Source: Acidimicrobiia bacterium | Lineage (GTDB): Bacteria > Actinomycetota > Acidimicrobiia > IMCC26256 > PALSA-555 | Assembly: GCA_040881685.1 (NCBI GenBank) | Contig: JBBECS010000053.1 | Location: 91,217-154,913, forward strand | DNA length: 63,697 bases | Reading direction: 5' to 3' | Shown: positions 55,663 to 63,693 of the stretch, piece after piece | Layout: each line of letters begins with the position of its first letter | Numbering within the stretch: the stretch's first letter is position 1 | The notes under the pieces: generated by a model | What the model saw: only the letters and a program-made list of their open reading frames with translations | What the model was told of the DNA's origin: nothing | The model's database searches: none | Made by a program: the position numbers and the translations under genes

Positions 55663-56553
55663 ATGGCCGACCGACCCCCCGTGGCCCTCGATGCCGACGG
55701 CCGCCCCCGCGCCATCCGCCCCGGAGCGGAGTGGAAGCCGAGCGACGTCGAGTACGCCGACATCCGCTACGAGACCACCGCGGCCGAGGGTGGCCTGATC
55801 GCCAAGATCACGATCTGTCGGCCCGAGGTGCGCAACGCGTTCCGCCCGGGAACGCTTTTCGAGCTCCAGGCCGCGTTCGAGCTGGCGCGCAACGACCCGG
55901 AAGTCGGCGTCGTGATCCTCACCGGCGAGGGCCCCGAGGCGTTCTGCTCGGGCGGCGACCAACGCGTCCGCGGTGACGACGGCTACGTGGGCGACGACGG
56001 CATCGGCCGCCTCAACGTGCTCGACCTCCAGGTGCAGATCCGCCGCCTCCCGAAGCCGGTGGTGGCCATGGTCGCGGGCTATGCGATCGGTGGCGGTCAC
56101 GTGCTGCACGTGGTCTGCGACCTCACGGTTGCGGCCGACAACGCGCGCTTCGGCCAGACGGGCCCGAAGGTCGGCTCGTTCGACGGCGGCTACGGGTCCG
56201 GACTGCTCGCGCGCATGGTCGGGCAGAAGAAGGCTCGCGAGATCTGGTTCCTCTGCGACGAGTACAGCGCCGACGAGGCGGAGCGCATGGGGCTCGTGAA
56301 CACCGTCGTTCCCCTCGAAGAGCTGGAGATCGCCACCGTCGAGTGGTGCCGGCGGATGCTCGCGCACAGTCCGCTCGCGCTCCGGATGCTCAAGGCGTCG
56401 ATGAACGCCACCGACGACGGCCTCGCCGGGCTCCAGCAGCTCGCGGGCGACGCCACCCTCCTGTACTACATGAGTGAGGAGGCGCAGGAGGGCAAGCGCG
56501 CGTACCTCGAGAAGCGGCGGCCGGAGTTCGAACGCTTCCCGAGGCGTCCGTAA
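55663..56553 (+). CDS. menB: 1,4-Dihydroxy-2-naphthoyl-CoA synthase
   Basis: A 296-residue crotonase-fold enzyme that closes the naphthoquinone ring from o-succinylbenzoyl-CoA. Diagnostic MenB features are [53 protein letters not shown] and the C-terminal [14 protein letters not shown]. The ATG at 55663 is preceded by GGAGGAGGAGCTGAG. menA and menC follow on the same strand. Confidence 0.96.
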   Translation: MADRPPVALDADGRPRAIRPGAEWKPSDVEYADIRYETTAAEGGLIAKITICRPEVRNAFRPGTLFELQAAFELARNDPEVGVVILTGEGPEAFCSGGDQRVRGDDGYVGDDGIGRLNVLDLQVQIRRLPKPVVAMVAGYAIGGGHVLHVVCDLTVAADNARFGQTGPKVGSFDGGYGSGLLARMVGQKKAREIWFLCDEYSADEAERMGLVNTVVPLEELEIATVEWCRRMLAHSPLALRMLKASMNATDDGLAGLQQLAGDATLLYYMSEEAQEGKRAYLEKRRPEFERFPRRP

Positions 56554-56554
56554 G

Positions 56555-56646
56555 GCGCGGAGCGAGCGAAGCGAATGGAGCGAGCGCAACGCGACGCGAC
56601 GAGCGTCCCAAAGGGTGGCGCCGGGTACCCCGGCGCCAAGCGAGGC
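56555..56646 (+). repeat. Palindromic repeat element, copy H
   Basis: GGCGCCGGG-TAC-CCCGGCGCC (56617-56637) is a perfect 9-bp stem. Upstream flanks are GCGAGCGAAGCGAATGGAGC and GACGAGCGTCCCAAAGGG, and AGCGAGG follows. It has the same outer stem as copy C but a 3-nt loop. It lies inside the men transcription unit, between menB and menA, and supplies GCGAGG as a possible menA ribosome binding site. Confidence 0.75.
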
Positions 56647-56652
56647 TTGCCA

Positions 56653-57543
56653 ATGCAAAGCGGAAGTACCGCAGTGGGAGCGAAGCAATGGGTGATGGGT
56701 GCGCGGCCGCGCACGCTCGGCGCTGCGTTCGCCCCGGTCGTCGTGGGGACCGCGGTCGCACATGCGGTCGCCGGTGACGCGGCATGGGAGCGAGCGCTGC
56801 TTGCGCTCGTGGTGTCGCTGGCGCTCCAGGTCGGTGTGAACTTCGCCAACGACTACTCGGACGGCGTCCGCGGAACCGACAAGGACCGAGCGGGGCCGTT
56901 GCGTCTGACCGCGTCTGGTCTCGCATCGCCGAATGCCGTCCGCACCGCGGCGCTCTTGGCGTTCGCGGTCGCGGCTGTCGCCGGGCTGGCGCTGGCACTG
57001 ATCGTGACGCTGTGGCTGGTGCTCGTCGGCGCGGTCGCGATCGCGGCCGCCGCCCTCTACACGGGTGGCCCGAAGCCTCTCGGCTACCTCGGCTTCGGTG
57101 AGGTCATGGTGCTGGTGTTCTTCGGGTTCGTCGCGACCGCCGGGTCGACCTTCGTGCAGCTCGAGCGCGTGCCGGAACCTGCGTGGTGGGCGTCCCTCAC
57201 CGTTGGTCTCCTGGCGTGCGCCATCCTGCTGACGAACAACATCCGTGACGTCGAGGGCGACGCGAGCGTAGGTAAGCGCACGCTGGCAGTACGCCTCGGC
57301 GCGCCGCGAGCGCGGCAGCTCTACGTCGGCTGCGTGGTCGTGGCCTTGCTCGCGGTTGCGCCGATCGCCGCCGACCGCCCCGAAGCGCTGGTCGCGTACG
57401 CCGCGCTGCCGCTCGCCGTCACGCCCATCCGCCTCGTCCTGCGAGCGGTGTCGCCACGAGAGCTCGTGATGGCCCTCGTCGGCACCGCGCGGCTGCAGCT
57501 CGTCACCGCCCTCTTGCTCGGGTTGGGTTTGTGGCTGTCCTGA
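56653..57543 (+). CDS. menA: 1,4-Dihydroxy-2-naphthoate polyprenyltransferase
   Basis: A 296-residue UbiA-family membrane prenyltransferase. VMGARPRTLGAAFAPVVVG at the N-terminus is typical of MenA. The first Asp-rich motif is NFANDYSDGVRGTD and the second NNIRDVEGDASVGKRTLAVR. About eight membrane helices are visible. The ATG at 56653 has GAGG 7 nt upstream and follows repeat copy H; a GTG shortly downstream (56674) is an alternative. The stop lies within the first codons of menC (13-nt overlap). Confidence 0.93.
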   Translation: MQSGSTAVGAKQWVMGARPRTLGAAFAPVVVGTAVAHAVAGDAAWERALLALVVSLALQVGVNFANDYSDGVRGTDKDRAGPLRLTASGLASPNAVRTAALLAFAVAAVAGLALALIVTLWLVLVGAVAIAAAALYTGGPKPLGYLGFGEVMVLVFFGFVATAGSTFVQLERVPEPAWWASLTVGLLACAILLTNNIRDVEGDASVGKRTLAVRLGAPRARQLYVGCVVVALLAVAPIAADRPEALVAYAALPLAVTPIRLVLRAVSPRELVMALVGTARLQLVTALLLGLGLWLS

Positions 57544-58382
57544 CCGAGCATCGCCTGCGGATCGGTGAACGCGCGGTGACCCTCCTGGAGGGACCGGCGG
57601 GCTGGGGCGAGTGCTCGCCCTTGGACGGGTATCCGTGCGATCCCGCCGCGGCGCGCCGCGCCGCCGAAGAGGCAGCACTCAGCGGTTGGCCGGAGCCGGT
57701 GCGGTCGGAAGTCCCGGTGAACGCGCTCGTGCTGGGTCCCGGGTTCGACCCGGATGCGTTGACCGGGTATCGAACCGTCAAGGTCAAGGTGTGCGCGCCG
57801 GAAGACATCGACCTCGTTGCGCGGGTCCGCGACGCCGTTGGTGCGCAGGTTCGCCTTCGAGTCGACGCCAACGGCGCCTGGGACGTCGACGTCGCCACCG
57901 ATCTCATTGCTCGGCTCGCGGCGCTCGACGTGGAGCTCGTCGAGCAGCCGGTCGGGACGATCGACGAGCTCGCTCGGCTGCGGCGGAAAGTGAGTGTTCC
58001 GATCGCTGCCGACGAATGCGTTCGCTCCGTGGAGGATGCCCGCCGACTCCAGGCACTCGATGCGGCTGACGCCGTCGTGCTCAAGGTCCAGCCGCTCGGT
58101 GGCGTGCGTGCGGCGCTCGCTGTGGCCGAAGCGAGCGGAGTGCCCGCGATCCCCACGTCGATGATGGAGACGTCGGTCGGGCTCTCGGCCGGGCTCGCGC
58201 TCGCGGCTGCGTTGCCCGAGCTGCCCTACGCATGTGGCCTCGCCACGGCCGCGTTCCTCGCCGGTGATGTGACGACGGATCCCCTGGTGCCCGAGCGCGG
58301 CGTGCTCGGCGTGCGCGCCGTCGCGCCCGACCCGGAGCTGCTTGCGCGCTACGCGGTCTCGAGCCAGGAGACGAGGGCGTGA
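57531..58382 (+). CDS. menC: o-Succinylbenzoate synthase
   Basis: A 283-residue enolase-superfamily dehydratase, shorter than the roughly 320-370 of many MenC. The catalytic lysine pair begins at VKVKV (about residue 84), the metal ligands are in RVDANGAW, VEQPV and AADECVRS, and the second lysine is in VVLKVQPLGGV. The GTG at 57531 overlaps the menA 3' end. The 3' end overlaps the convergent menH gene by 34 nt. Its place between menA and menD supports the assignment over other enolase-superfamily functions. Confidence 0.9.
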   Translation: MAVLTEHRLRIGERAVTLLEGPAGWGECSPLDGYPCDPAAARRAAEEAALSGWPEPVRSEVPVNALVLGPGFDPDALTGYRTVKVKVCAPEDIDLVARVRDAVGAQVRLRVDANGAWDVDVATDLIARLAALDVELVEQPVGTIDELARLRRKVSVPIAADECVRSVEDARRLQALDAADAVVLKVQPLGGVRAALAVAEASGVPAIPTSMMETSVGLSAGLALAAALPELPYACGLATAAFLAGDVTTDPLVPERGVLGVRAVAPDPELLARYAVSSQETRA

Positions 58383-59044
58383 GCCAGCTCGTCGGGTCGC
58401 TCGAGGTGCAGCGCGTGCCCGGCCTTGTCGATCGTGACTACGCGCGCGTTGGACCCGATCGCCGCGCCGGTCTTCTCGGCGATCTCGGTGTACGCGCGAT
58501 CCCATTGTCCGCACACGATCAGGACCGGCATCTCGAGCGAGCTCAGCCGGTCCCACATCGGTTCGTGCGCCGCCTGACCGAGCGCCCGCAGCTGGTGCGC
58601 AAGGCCGTGAAGCGTGTTCCGGCGGCGGTCGTTGATCATGGCGGCCTCGCGGGGCAGCGTCTCGAAGAGGCGCTGCGAGAGCCAGTGCTCGAGGAACTTC
58701 TCGACGCCATCCCGCTCGAGGTCGTGCACTCGGCGCTCGTCAGCGGCGAGGCGCGCCTCGCGCTCTCCGGGCGACGCGATCCCGGGCGACGCGCTGACGA
58801 GGACGAGCCGTTCCACGAGATCCGGTCGGTCGAGCGCGAGGCGCAGGGACAACCGCCCGCCCATCGAGTAGCCGACCCACGTCGACGTGCCGCCGCGCAT
58901 GCCCAGCGTCTCGGCTGTCGCGACGAAGTCCAACCCGTCAGGGACTTCGAGTGGCTGCACGTCCCAGTCGCGAGGCAAGCGCGCTTCCATGGGTTCCCAC
59001 GACCGAATCGTCTGGGTGAAGCCATGCACCAGGCGCAACCGCAT
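58349..59044 (-). CDS. menH: 2-Succinyl-6-hydroxy-2,4-cyclohexadiene-1-carboxylate synthase-like hydrolase
   Basis: A 231-residue alpha/beta hydrolase. It starts MRLRLVHGFTQTIRSWEPM, with the oxyanion HGFTQ motif. The nucleophile elbow is VGYSMGGRLSLRLAL, which is characteristic of MenH. The acid is in CGQWDRAY and the base in AGHALHLERP. It eliminates pyruvate from the MenD product. The ATG at 59044 was chosen; the next upstream ATG (59071) would overlap menD. The start lies 14 nt from the divergent menD start, with a ribosome binding site on each strand. Confidence 0.87.
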   Translation of the reverse strand: MRLRLVHGFTQTIRSWEPMEARLPRDWDVQPLEVPDGLDFVATAETLGMRGGTSTWVGYSMGGRLSLRLALDRPDLVERLVLVSASPGIASPGEREARLAADERRVHDLERDGVEKFLEHWLSQRLFETLPREAAMINDRRRNTLHGLAHQLRALGQAAHEPMWDRLSSLEMPVLIVCGQWDRAYTEIAEKTGAAIGSNARVVTIDKAGHALHLERPDELAHALVSWLETA

Positions 59045-59058
59045 CGAGGAATTCTCCC
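59045..59058. promoter_or_regulatory. Shared 14-nt menH/menD intergenic with a ribosome binding site on each strand
   Basis: The sequence CGAGGAATTCTCCC gives GAGGA 8 nt before the menD ATG on the plus strand and GGGAG 9 nt before the menH ATG on the minus strand. Each promoter must therefore lie inside the other gene. Confidence 0.6.
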
Positions 59059-60783
59059 ATGACGACCGCACCAGGTCGGGACGCGAATACCGCCCTCGCC
59101 CGAGCGCTCGTCGACGAGCTCGCCCGGGCCGGCGTCACCGAGGCGTGCCTTGCGCCGGGCTCCCGATCGACACCCGTCGCCCTCGCGCTCGCGCACGACC
59201 AGAGGGTGCGGCTGCACGTGCACCTCGATGAACGATCCGCCGCCTTCTTTGCGCTCGGCACGGCGCGGCTGTCGGGGCGCCCCGCACTGGTGCTCACTAC
59301 GTCCGGCACCGCGGCCGTGAACCTGCACCCCGCGGTTGTGGAGGCGCACCACGGACGCGTCCCGCTGTTGGCCTGCACGGCCGATCGGCCGCCCGAGCTC
59401 CGTGACACGGGTGCCGGTCAGACCATCGACCAGCGCGGGTTGTTCGGCGCCGCGGTGCGGTGGGAGGCGGATCCGGGCGCGCCGGAGGACCGGCCCGACG
59501 TGGGCACGCACTGGCGTTCCATGGCGGCGCGTGCGGTCGTGACGGCACTCGGACCGCCCGCCGGGCCGGTGCACCTCAACCTCCCGTTCCGCGAGCCGCT
59601 GGTGCCCACCGGCGCGGAGCTCGTGCCGGCACCTGGGCGGCCCGACGGCCGTCCGTGGGTGAGCGTTGAACGCGCGCCGCAGCGACCGGATGACGCAACC
59701 GTGGCGCGCGTGGTGGATGCCGTTCGCGCCGCACGGCAAGGCGTGCTGCTCGCAGGCTGGGGCGCGAACGTCACGGCGCCCACCGCTCTTCGCTTGGCCG
59801 CCGCGGCCGGTTGGCCGGTGCTCGCCGACCCGCTCTCGGGGCTGCGAGCCGGTCCGCACGCAGTGTCGATGTACGACGCATTGCTGCGCATGGACGGGCT
59901 CGGGGAAGCGCTTCGCCCCGACCTCGCGCTGCGGGTGGGCGCGCCGCTCACCAGCAAGGCCGTCGCCGCGTGGACCGATCCCGAGGTGACGCAATGGGCG
60001 ATCGATCCCCACGGCGGATGGCTCGATCCCCAACGCGGGGTGAGCGAAGTCGTCGGGTGTGACGCGGAGCTACTGCTGTCTGCAGTGGCCGACGCGCTCG
60101 GATCCGCGCTGCATGCGTCGGGTTGGCTCGAACAATGGCTCGATCTCGAAGCGCGCGCACGAGCTGCGGTCGACGGCCTGTTCGACGCGTGGGAGGACCC
60201 CTTCGAGGGGCGGGTCGCCCGCGACCTCGCGGCCGGGCTCCCCGACGGCGCGCACCTCGTGGTGGCGTCCAGCATGCCGGTGCGCGACTTGGAATCGTTC
60301 GCGGCGCCACGCGAGGGACTTCGCGTGCTCGCCAACCGCGGCGTCAACGGCATCGACGGGTTCACGTCTACGGTGCTCGGCATCGCGTCGGTGGCGTCGG
60401 GACCCGTGGTGGCGCTGCTCGGCGACCTGTGCTTCCTGCACGATGCGAACGGTTTGCTCGGGGCAGCCAAGCGCGGGATCGACGCCACGCTCGTGGTGCT
60501 CGACAACGACGGCGGAGGGATCTTCTCGTTCCTGCCGCAAGCCGCGGATCCCGAGCACTTCGAGACACTGTTCGGAACCCCGCACGGACTCGATCTGGCC
60601 GCGGTCGCCGCGGTGCACGGCATCCCGTGCGCCGAGGTCGAGAAGTCCAGCGCGCTGCTCCCTGCGGTGGCTGATGCAACCCGTGCCGGTGGTGTGCGCA
60701 TGGTGCTCGTCCGCACCGACCGCGCCGACAACGCCACCCGCCACCGAGAAGCGTGGGCCGCCGTCGCGAGCGCGATCGCCTAA
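59059..60783 (+). CDS. menD: SEPHCHC synthase (2-succinyl-5-enolpyruvyl-6-hydroxy-3-cyclohexene-1-carboxylate synthase)
   Basis: A 574-residue ThDP enzyme that joins isochorismate and 2-oxoglutarate. ACLAPGSRSTPVALALA and LHVHLDERSAAFFALG hold the catalytic glutamate region. LLACTADRPPELRDTGAGQT is MenD-specific, as are SSMPVRDLE and ANRGVNGIDGFTST. The ThDP/Mg motif runs GDLCFLHDANGLL to LDNDGGGIFSFLPQ. The ATG at 59059 has GAGGA as ribosome binding site. Repeat copy C follows the stop. Confidence 0.96.
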   Translation: MTTAPGRDANTALARALVDELARAGVTEACLAPGSRSTPVALALAHDQRVRLHVHLDERSAAFFALGTARLSGRPALVLTTSGTAAVNLHPAVVEAHHGRVPLLACTADRPPELRDTGAGQTIDQRGLFGAAVRWEADPGAPEDRPDVGTHWRSMAARAVVTALGPPAGPVHLNLPFREPLVPTGAELVPAPGRPDGRPWVSVERAPQRPDDATVARVVDAVRAARQGVLLAGWGANVTAPTALRLAAAAGWPVLADPLSGLRAGPHAVSMYDALLRMDGLGEALRPDLALRVGAPLTSKAVAAWTDPEVTQWAIDPHGGWLDPQRGVSEVVGCDAELLLSAVADALGSALHASGWLEQWLDLEARARAAVDGLFDAWEDPFEGRVARDLAAGLPDGAHLVVASSMPVRDLESFAAPREGLRVLANRGVNGIDGFTSTVLGIASVASGPVVALLGDLCFLHDANGLLGAAKRGIDATLVVLDNDGGGIFSFLPQAADPEHFETLFGTPHGLDLAAVAAVHGIPCAEVEKSSALLPAVADATRAGGVRMVLVRTDRADNATRHREAWAAVASAIA

Positions 60784-60784
60784 G

Positions 60785-60951
60785 GACAAGCGCGGCGACC
60801 GGAGCGAAGCGGAGGGAGCTCGCCGGGAGCAGGCGAGCGTCCTGAAAGGCGGCGCCGGGTGCGGAGCGGCTTTGCCGCTCGGCACCCAGAGACGGAGCCT
60901 GCGAAGTCGACCAGCGTGGTGGTTCCCGGCGCCGAGCGAGCGCGACCAAGG
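60785..60951 (+). repeat. Palindromic repeat element, copy C (expanded loop)
   Basis: The outer stem GGCGCCGGG (60851-60859) pairs with CCCGGCGCC about 65 nt later. The insert holds its own hairpin, GGGTGCGGAGCGGC-TTT-GCCGCTCGGCACCC (13 of 14 pairs), and the core GAGACGGAGCCTGCGAAGTC. The flanks GAGCGTCCTGAAAGG and GAGCGAGCGCGACCAAG match other copies. It lies between convergent menD and menF. Confidence 0.8.
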
Positions 60952-60953
60952 AA

Positions 60954-62132
60954 TCAGGGCCGAACGAGGGCGCGGAGCATCGGGTCGAACTTGGCCTCGG
61001 TCTCGGCCCACTCCGCGTCCGGGTCGGAGCCGGCGACGATGCCTGCGCCCGCGTGGAGCACGGCGTGCGGGCCGTCGATCGAAGCGCCGCGCAACGCGAC
61101 CGCCCATTCACCATCGCCCCGTGCGTCGACCCAGCCCACCGGGCCCGCGTACCGGCCACGGCCCTGGGGCTCGAGTCGTGCGATCGCGGCAAGCGCCGTC
61201 GTCGTCGGGGAACCAGCCACGGCGGGAGTCGGGTGCAGCGCGCGAGCGAGCGCCAGCGCGTCGGGTGGAGGATCGTGCAGCGTGCCGTGCACCGGGGTGG
61301 CGAGGTGGGCGACGTCGGCGAACTCGTCGACCTCCGGCTCCGGCGCGGCCTCCACCCGCGAACAGTGGGATGCGAGGACATCGACGATGGCGTCGACGAC
61401 GACCCGGTGCTCCCGCGCTTCCTTCGAGGAGCTGCGGAGCCGCTCGAGCGCCCCGTCACCGGCCACCGCCGTTCCGGCCATCGGTCGCGAGACGACGTGG
61501 GCGCCGAACCGGGCCACGAGCAGCTCGGGACTCGCGCCGACCATGCTGTCGGCCGCATAGACGAAGCAACCCGGCTGTTGGCTCCGCAGCCGCGCCAACA
61601 CGCCCTGCACGTCGAATGCTCGATCGGCTTCGACGTGCACAGCGCGAGCGAGCACGACCTTGGCCAGTTCGCCTCGCCCGATCGTTGCGAGCGCGTCGAG
61701 CACCGACGCACGCCATGCGGCTCGGGAGGACTGCGCCTGAACGACGAACCGAGATGGCGCGTCGTTGGCCGCGTGCTCGAGCGTGACCGGCGGCCCGACC
61801 TCGGTGACCCAGCCACGGCCGTCGCCGGTTCGTCCGACGATCCGGCTCGGGACCACGAGATCGACCGGCGCCGTCGGGTCGAAGCAGAGTGCCCCGATGG
61901 CTCGCGGTCCGGCGCCAGGGAGATCGGGATCGTCGTCGTGCTCGATCGCGGCGAGGAACGACACCGCGTCCTCGGCGCGCACGCGGGCCGCGCTGCCCGC
62001 GCTGGCGAACTCGGCACCGTCGTGCAGCCACGCCGTCCCTCCGGCACCGAGCGCGTTGAGCACGTCGGCGGGGGCGTTGACCTCACGGGTCACGGCTCGC
62101 AAGCCCGACGGTGCCGCGGTGGCCGTGCTCAT
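60954..62132 (-). CDS. menF: Isochorismate synthase
   Basis: A 392-residue chorismate-utilising enzyme. The C-terminal catalytic half shows GELAKVVLARAVHVEADR, FVYAADSMVGASPELLVAR, SRPMAGTAVAGD, SKEAREHRVVVDAIVD, LHPTPAVAGSPTTTAL, GRYAGPVGWVDARGDGEW and AGAGIVAGSDPDAEWAET. The lysine and glutamates of the isochorismate synthase type are in place. It feeds MenD. The ATG overlaps the ubiE stop (ATGA), so it is the third gene of the merR-ubiE-menF operon. Confidence 0.94.
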   Translation of the reverse strand: MSTATAAPSGLRAVTREVNAPADVLNALGAGGTAWLHDGAEFASAGSAARVRAEDAVSFLAAIEHDDDPDLPGAGPRAIGALCFDPTAPVDLVVPSRIVGRTGDGRGWVTEVGPPVTLEHAANDAPSRFVVQAQSSRAAWRASVLDALATIGRGELAKVVLARAVHVEADRAFDVQGVLARLRSQQPGCFVYAADSMVGASPELLVARFGAHVVSRPMAGTAVAGDGALERLRSSSKEAREHRVVVDAIVDVLASHCSRVEAAPEPEVDEFADVAHLATPVHGTLHDPPPDALALARALHPTPAVAGSPTTTALAAIARLEPQGRGRYAGPVGWVDARGDGEWAVALRGASIDGPHAVLHAGAGIVAGSDPDAEWAETEAKFDPMLRALVRP

Positions 62133-62845
62133 GCGCGAGTACCCGTCAGCAGCTGGACCGACCCACCGGTCATGGTTGTGCGCTCGACGTCGGTGAACCC
62201 GGCCCTGCGGAGCTGCTCGACCAGCTCAGCCGGGTCAGGGAGGTACGCCGTGGAGCGCGGGAGATAGCGGTAGGCCTCGGGGTCTCGTGAGAGCAGTCGC
62301 CCGAGCACCGGTACTGCGCCGCGGAACCAGAGCGCGTTCCCGAATCGCATCACCGGGTGCGACGGCACGGCGGCATCGACGGCCGCGAACCGCCCACCGG
62401 GTCGAACCGCACGAGCACACGCGGTGAGCACGTCAGCGAGTTCCACGAAGTTCCGCAACGCGAATCCGCACACGACGCCGTCGAATGTGGCTTCGCGAAA
62501 CGGAAGCGCCTCGGCGTCACCCCGCACGAGGGGCGCCGCCGTGCGCGCCGCTGCGAGCATGCCCTCGGAGAGGTCGATTCCTGTCGCACGATGCTGCGCG
62601 TCGGCGAGGTCCTCGCAGAGGTCACCGGTGCCGCAGGCGAGATCCAAGACGTGAGAGCCGCTCGGCAGGGCGAGTGCTCGGATCGCGCGCCGCCGCCACC
62701 GACGATCGAGGCCGAGCGAGATGACGCGATTCATGCGGTCGTACCCGGGAGCGACACGGTCGAACATCGCTTCCACGGCGCGCCGCTTCTCGGGACCTTC
62801 GGGCAGCGCGCCGTCGGAACCCAGCACGGGTGTGTGCGCGCTCAC
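62129..62845 (-). CDS. menG: Demethylmenaquinone methyltransferase
   Basis: A 238-residue UbiE/COQ5-family methyltransferase for the last step of menaquinone synthesis. The UbiE signature FDRVAPGYDRMNRVISLGLDR is split as FDRVAPGYDRMN and VISLGLDRRWR. SAM motif I is VLDLACGTGDLCEDLA, then GIDLSEGML, and VCGFALRNFVELADVL matches the second UbiE signature. The GTG at 62845 overlaps the merR stop (GTGA). Confidence 0.94.
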   Translation of the reverse strand: MSAHTPVLGSDGALPEGPEKRRAVEAMFDRVAPGYDRMNRVISLGLDRRWRRRAIRALALPSGSHVLDLACGTGDLCEDLADAQHRATGIDLSEGMLAAARTAAPLVRGDAEALPFREATFDGVVCGFALRNFVELADVLTACARAVRPGGRFAAVDAAVPSHPVMRFGNALWFRGAVPVLGRLLSRDPEAYRYLPRSTAYLPDPAELVEQLRRAGFTDVERTTMTGGSVQLLTGTRA

Positions 62846-63624
62846 TTCGCCGCCGTTCCCCAGTCGGGCTCCGCTCGCGCGGCGGCGAGCTCGGCCGGAC
62901 CACCGATCGACTCGAGGTGCTCGGTGGCGACCTCGAGCAGTACAGAACGAAAATGCTGGGCGACCAGGCTCGTGACCGTGGGGAGCAAAGTGCGGAACGC
63001 GTCCACGAGGCGCTGTGCCTTCTCGTCATCCGAGAGGTCAGAGACGCGCAGCGGCTCGCGCACGTGATCATCGAACATCCGCACCGCGTCTTCTGCGATG
63101 CCGCGTGTCATGTCGTGGTGGCGGCGTGCAAGCGCGAGAAGGTCGGGGAGCGGGAAGCCTGCTTCGAGCAGCCGGAGGCCCGCGGTCACCAACTCCACGT
63201 CGGTGGCCGGGAACAGCTCGACGCCGGCGCGCACCTGCGGCGCGAGGAGGCCCGCACGCGCGACGGCTTCGAGGATCGCTTCCGGTACCTCCGCGCGCGC
63301 CGCGAGCTCGCCGAGCGTGAGGCGCTCGACGATCTCGTCGCCGACGGGCTCGCCGCGTTGCGCGCCGGCGACCGCAGCGACGAGAGGCTCGTCTGCCGGG
63401 TCGAGCTCACCCTCGAGGAGCCGCCGGATCACCGCGAGCGAGAAGCCGCGCCCCTGAAGCTCGCGGATGCGGGCCAGCCGCGCCACGTGGTCGGCGCCGT
63501 AGAAGGCGACCCGGCCGTCGCGTGCGGGCGGAGAGAGGAGGCGGCGCTTCTGGTAGAAGCGGATCGTGTCGACCGAGACCCCCGTCTCTGCCGCCAGATC
63601 CTCCACCCGCAGGCCCTCGGTCAC
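62842..63624 (-). CDS. MerR-family transcriptional regulator of the men cluster
   Basis: A 260-residue regulator. The N-terminal winged helix-turn-helix reads LRVEDLAAETGVSVDTIRFY, then QKRRLLSPPARDGRVAFYGA (residues 5-45), followed by the dimer helix and RELQGRGFSLAVIRRLLEGE. The C-terminal 150 residues are helical, include a second MerR-like stretch (TLGELAARAEVPEAILEAVA) and have no recognised ligand domain. It is the first gene of merR-ubiE-menF. Its own promoter carries a dyad abutting a TACAAT box, also found at menE, so I infer autoregulation and control of menaquinone synthesis. The GTG at 63624 follows the -10 box by 6 nt. Confidence 0.9.
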   Translation of the reverse strand: MTEGLRVEDLAAETGVSVDTIRFYQKRRLLSPPARDGRVAFYGADHVARLARIRELQGRGFSLAVIRRLLEGELDPADEPLVAAVAGAQRGEPVGDEIVERLTLGELAARAEVPEAILEAVARAGLLAPQVRAGVELFPATDVELVTAGLRLLEAGFPLPDLLALARRHHDMTRGIAEDAVRMFDDHVREPLRVSDLSDDEKAQRLVDAFRTLLPTVTSLVAQHFRSVLLEVATEHLESIGGPAELAAARAEPDWGTAAK

Positions 63625-63630
63625 CCTGCG

Positions 63631-63656
63631 ATTGTAGGAGCGATTGCTCCCAGCAT
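63631..63656 (-). promoter_or_regulatory. merR-ubiE-menF promoter with MerR-type operator
   Basis: The minus strand reads ATGCTGGGAG (63656-63647), CAATCGCTCC (63646-63637), TACAAT (63636-63631), then 6 nt and the GTG. GGAGCAATCGCTCC is a dyad with one mismatch lying directly upstream of the -10 box. The same 26-bp arrangement occurs at menE (55584-55559). Confidence 0.7.
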
Positions 63657-63666
63657 TCCTGGTCGC

Positions 63667-63693
63667 GGGGGGGGGGGGGGGGGGGGGGGGGGG
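63667..63693. other. Poly-G run at the right end (probable artefact)
   Basis: Twenty-seven consecutive G residues followed by CGGG end the window. Such a run at a sequence end is typical of sequencing or assembly artefact, not of genomic DNA. Confidence 0.85.

Noticed and set aside
55546-57678. Long minus-strand frame upstream of menE reaching into menA
   Set aside because: It is the shadow of menB and menA; menE homology begins at the ATG at 55545.
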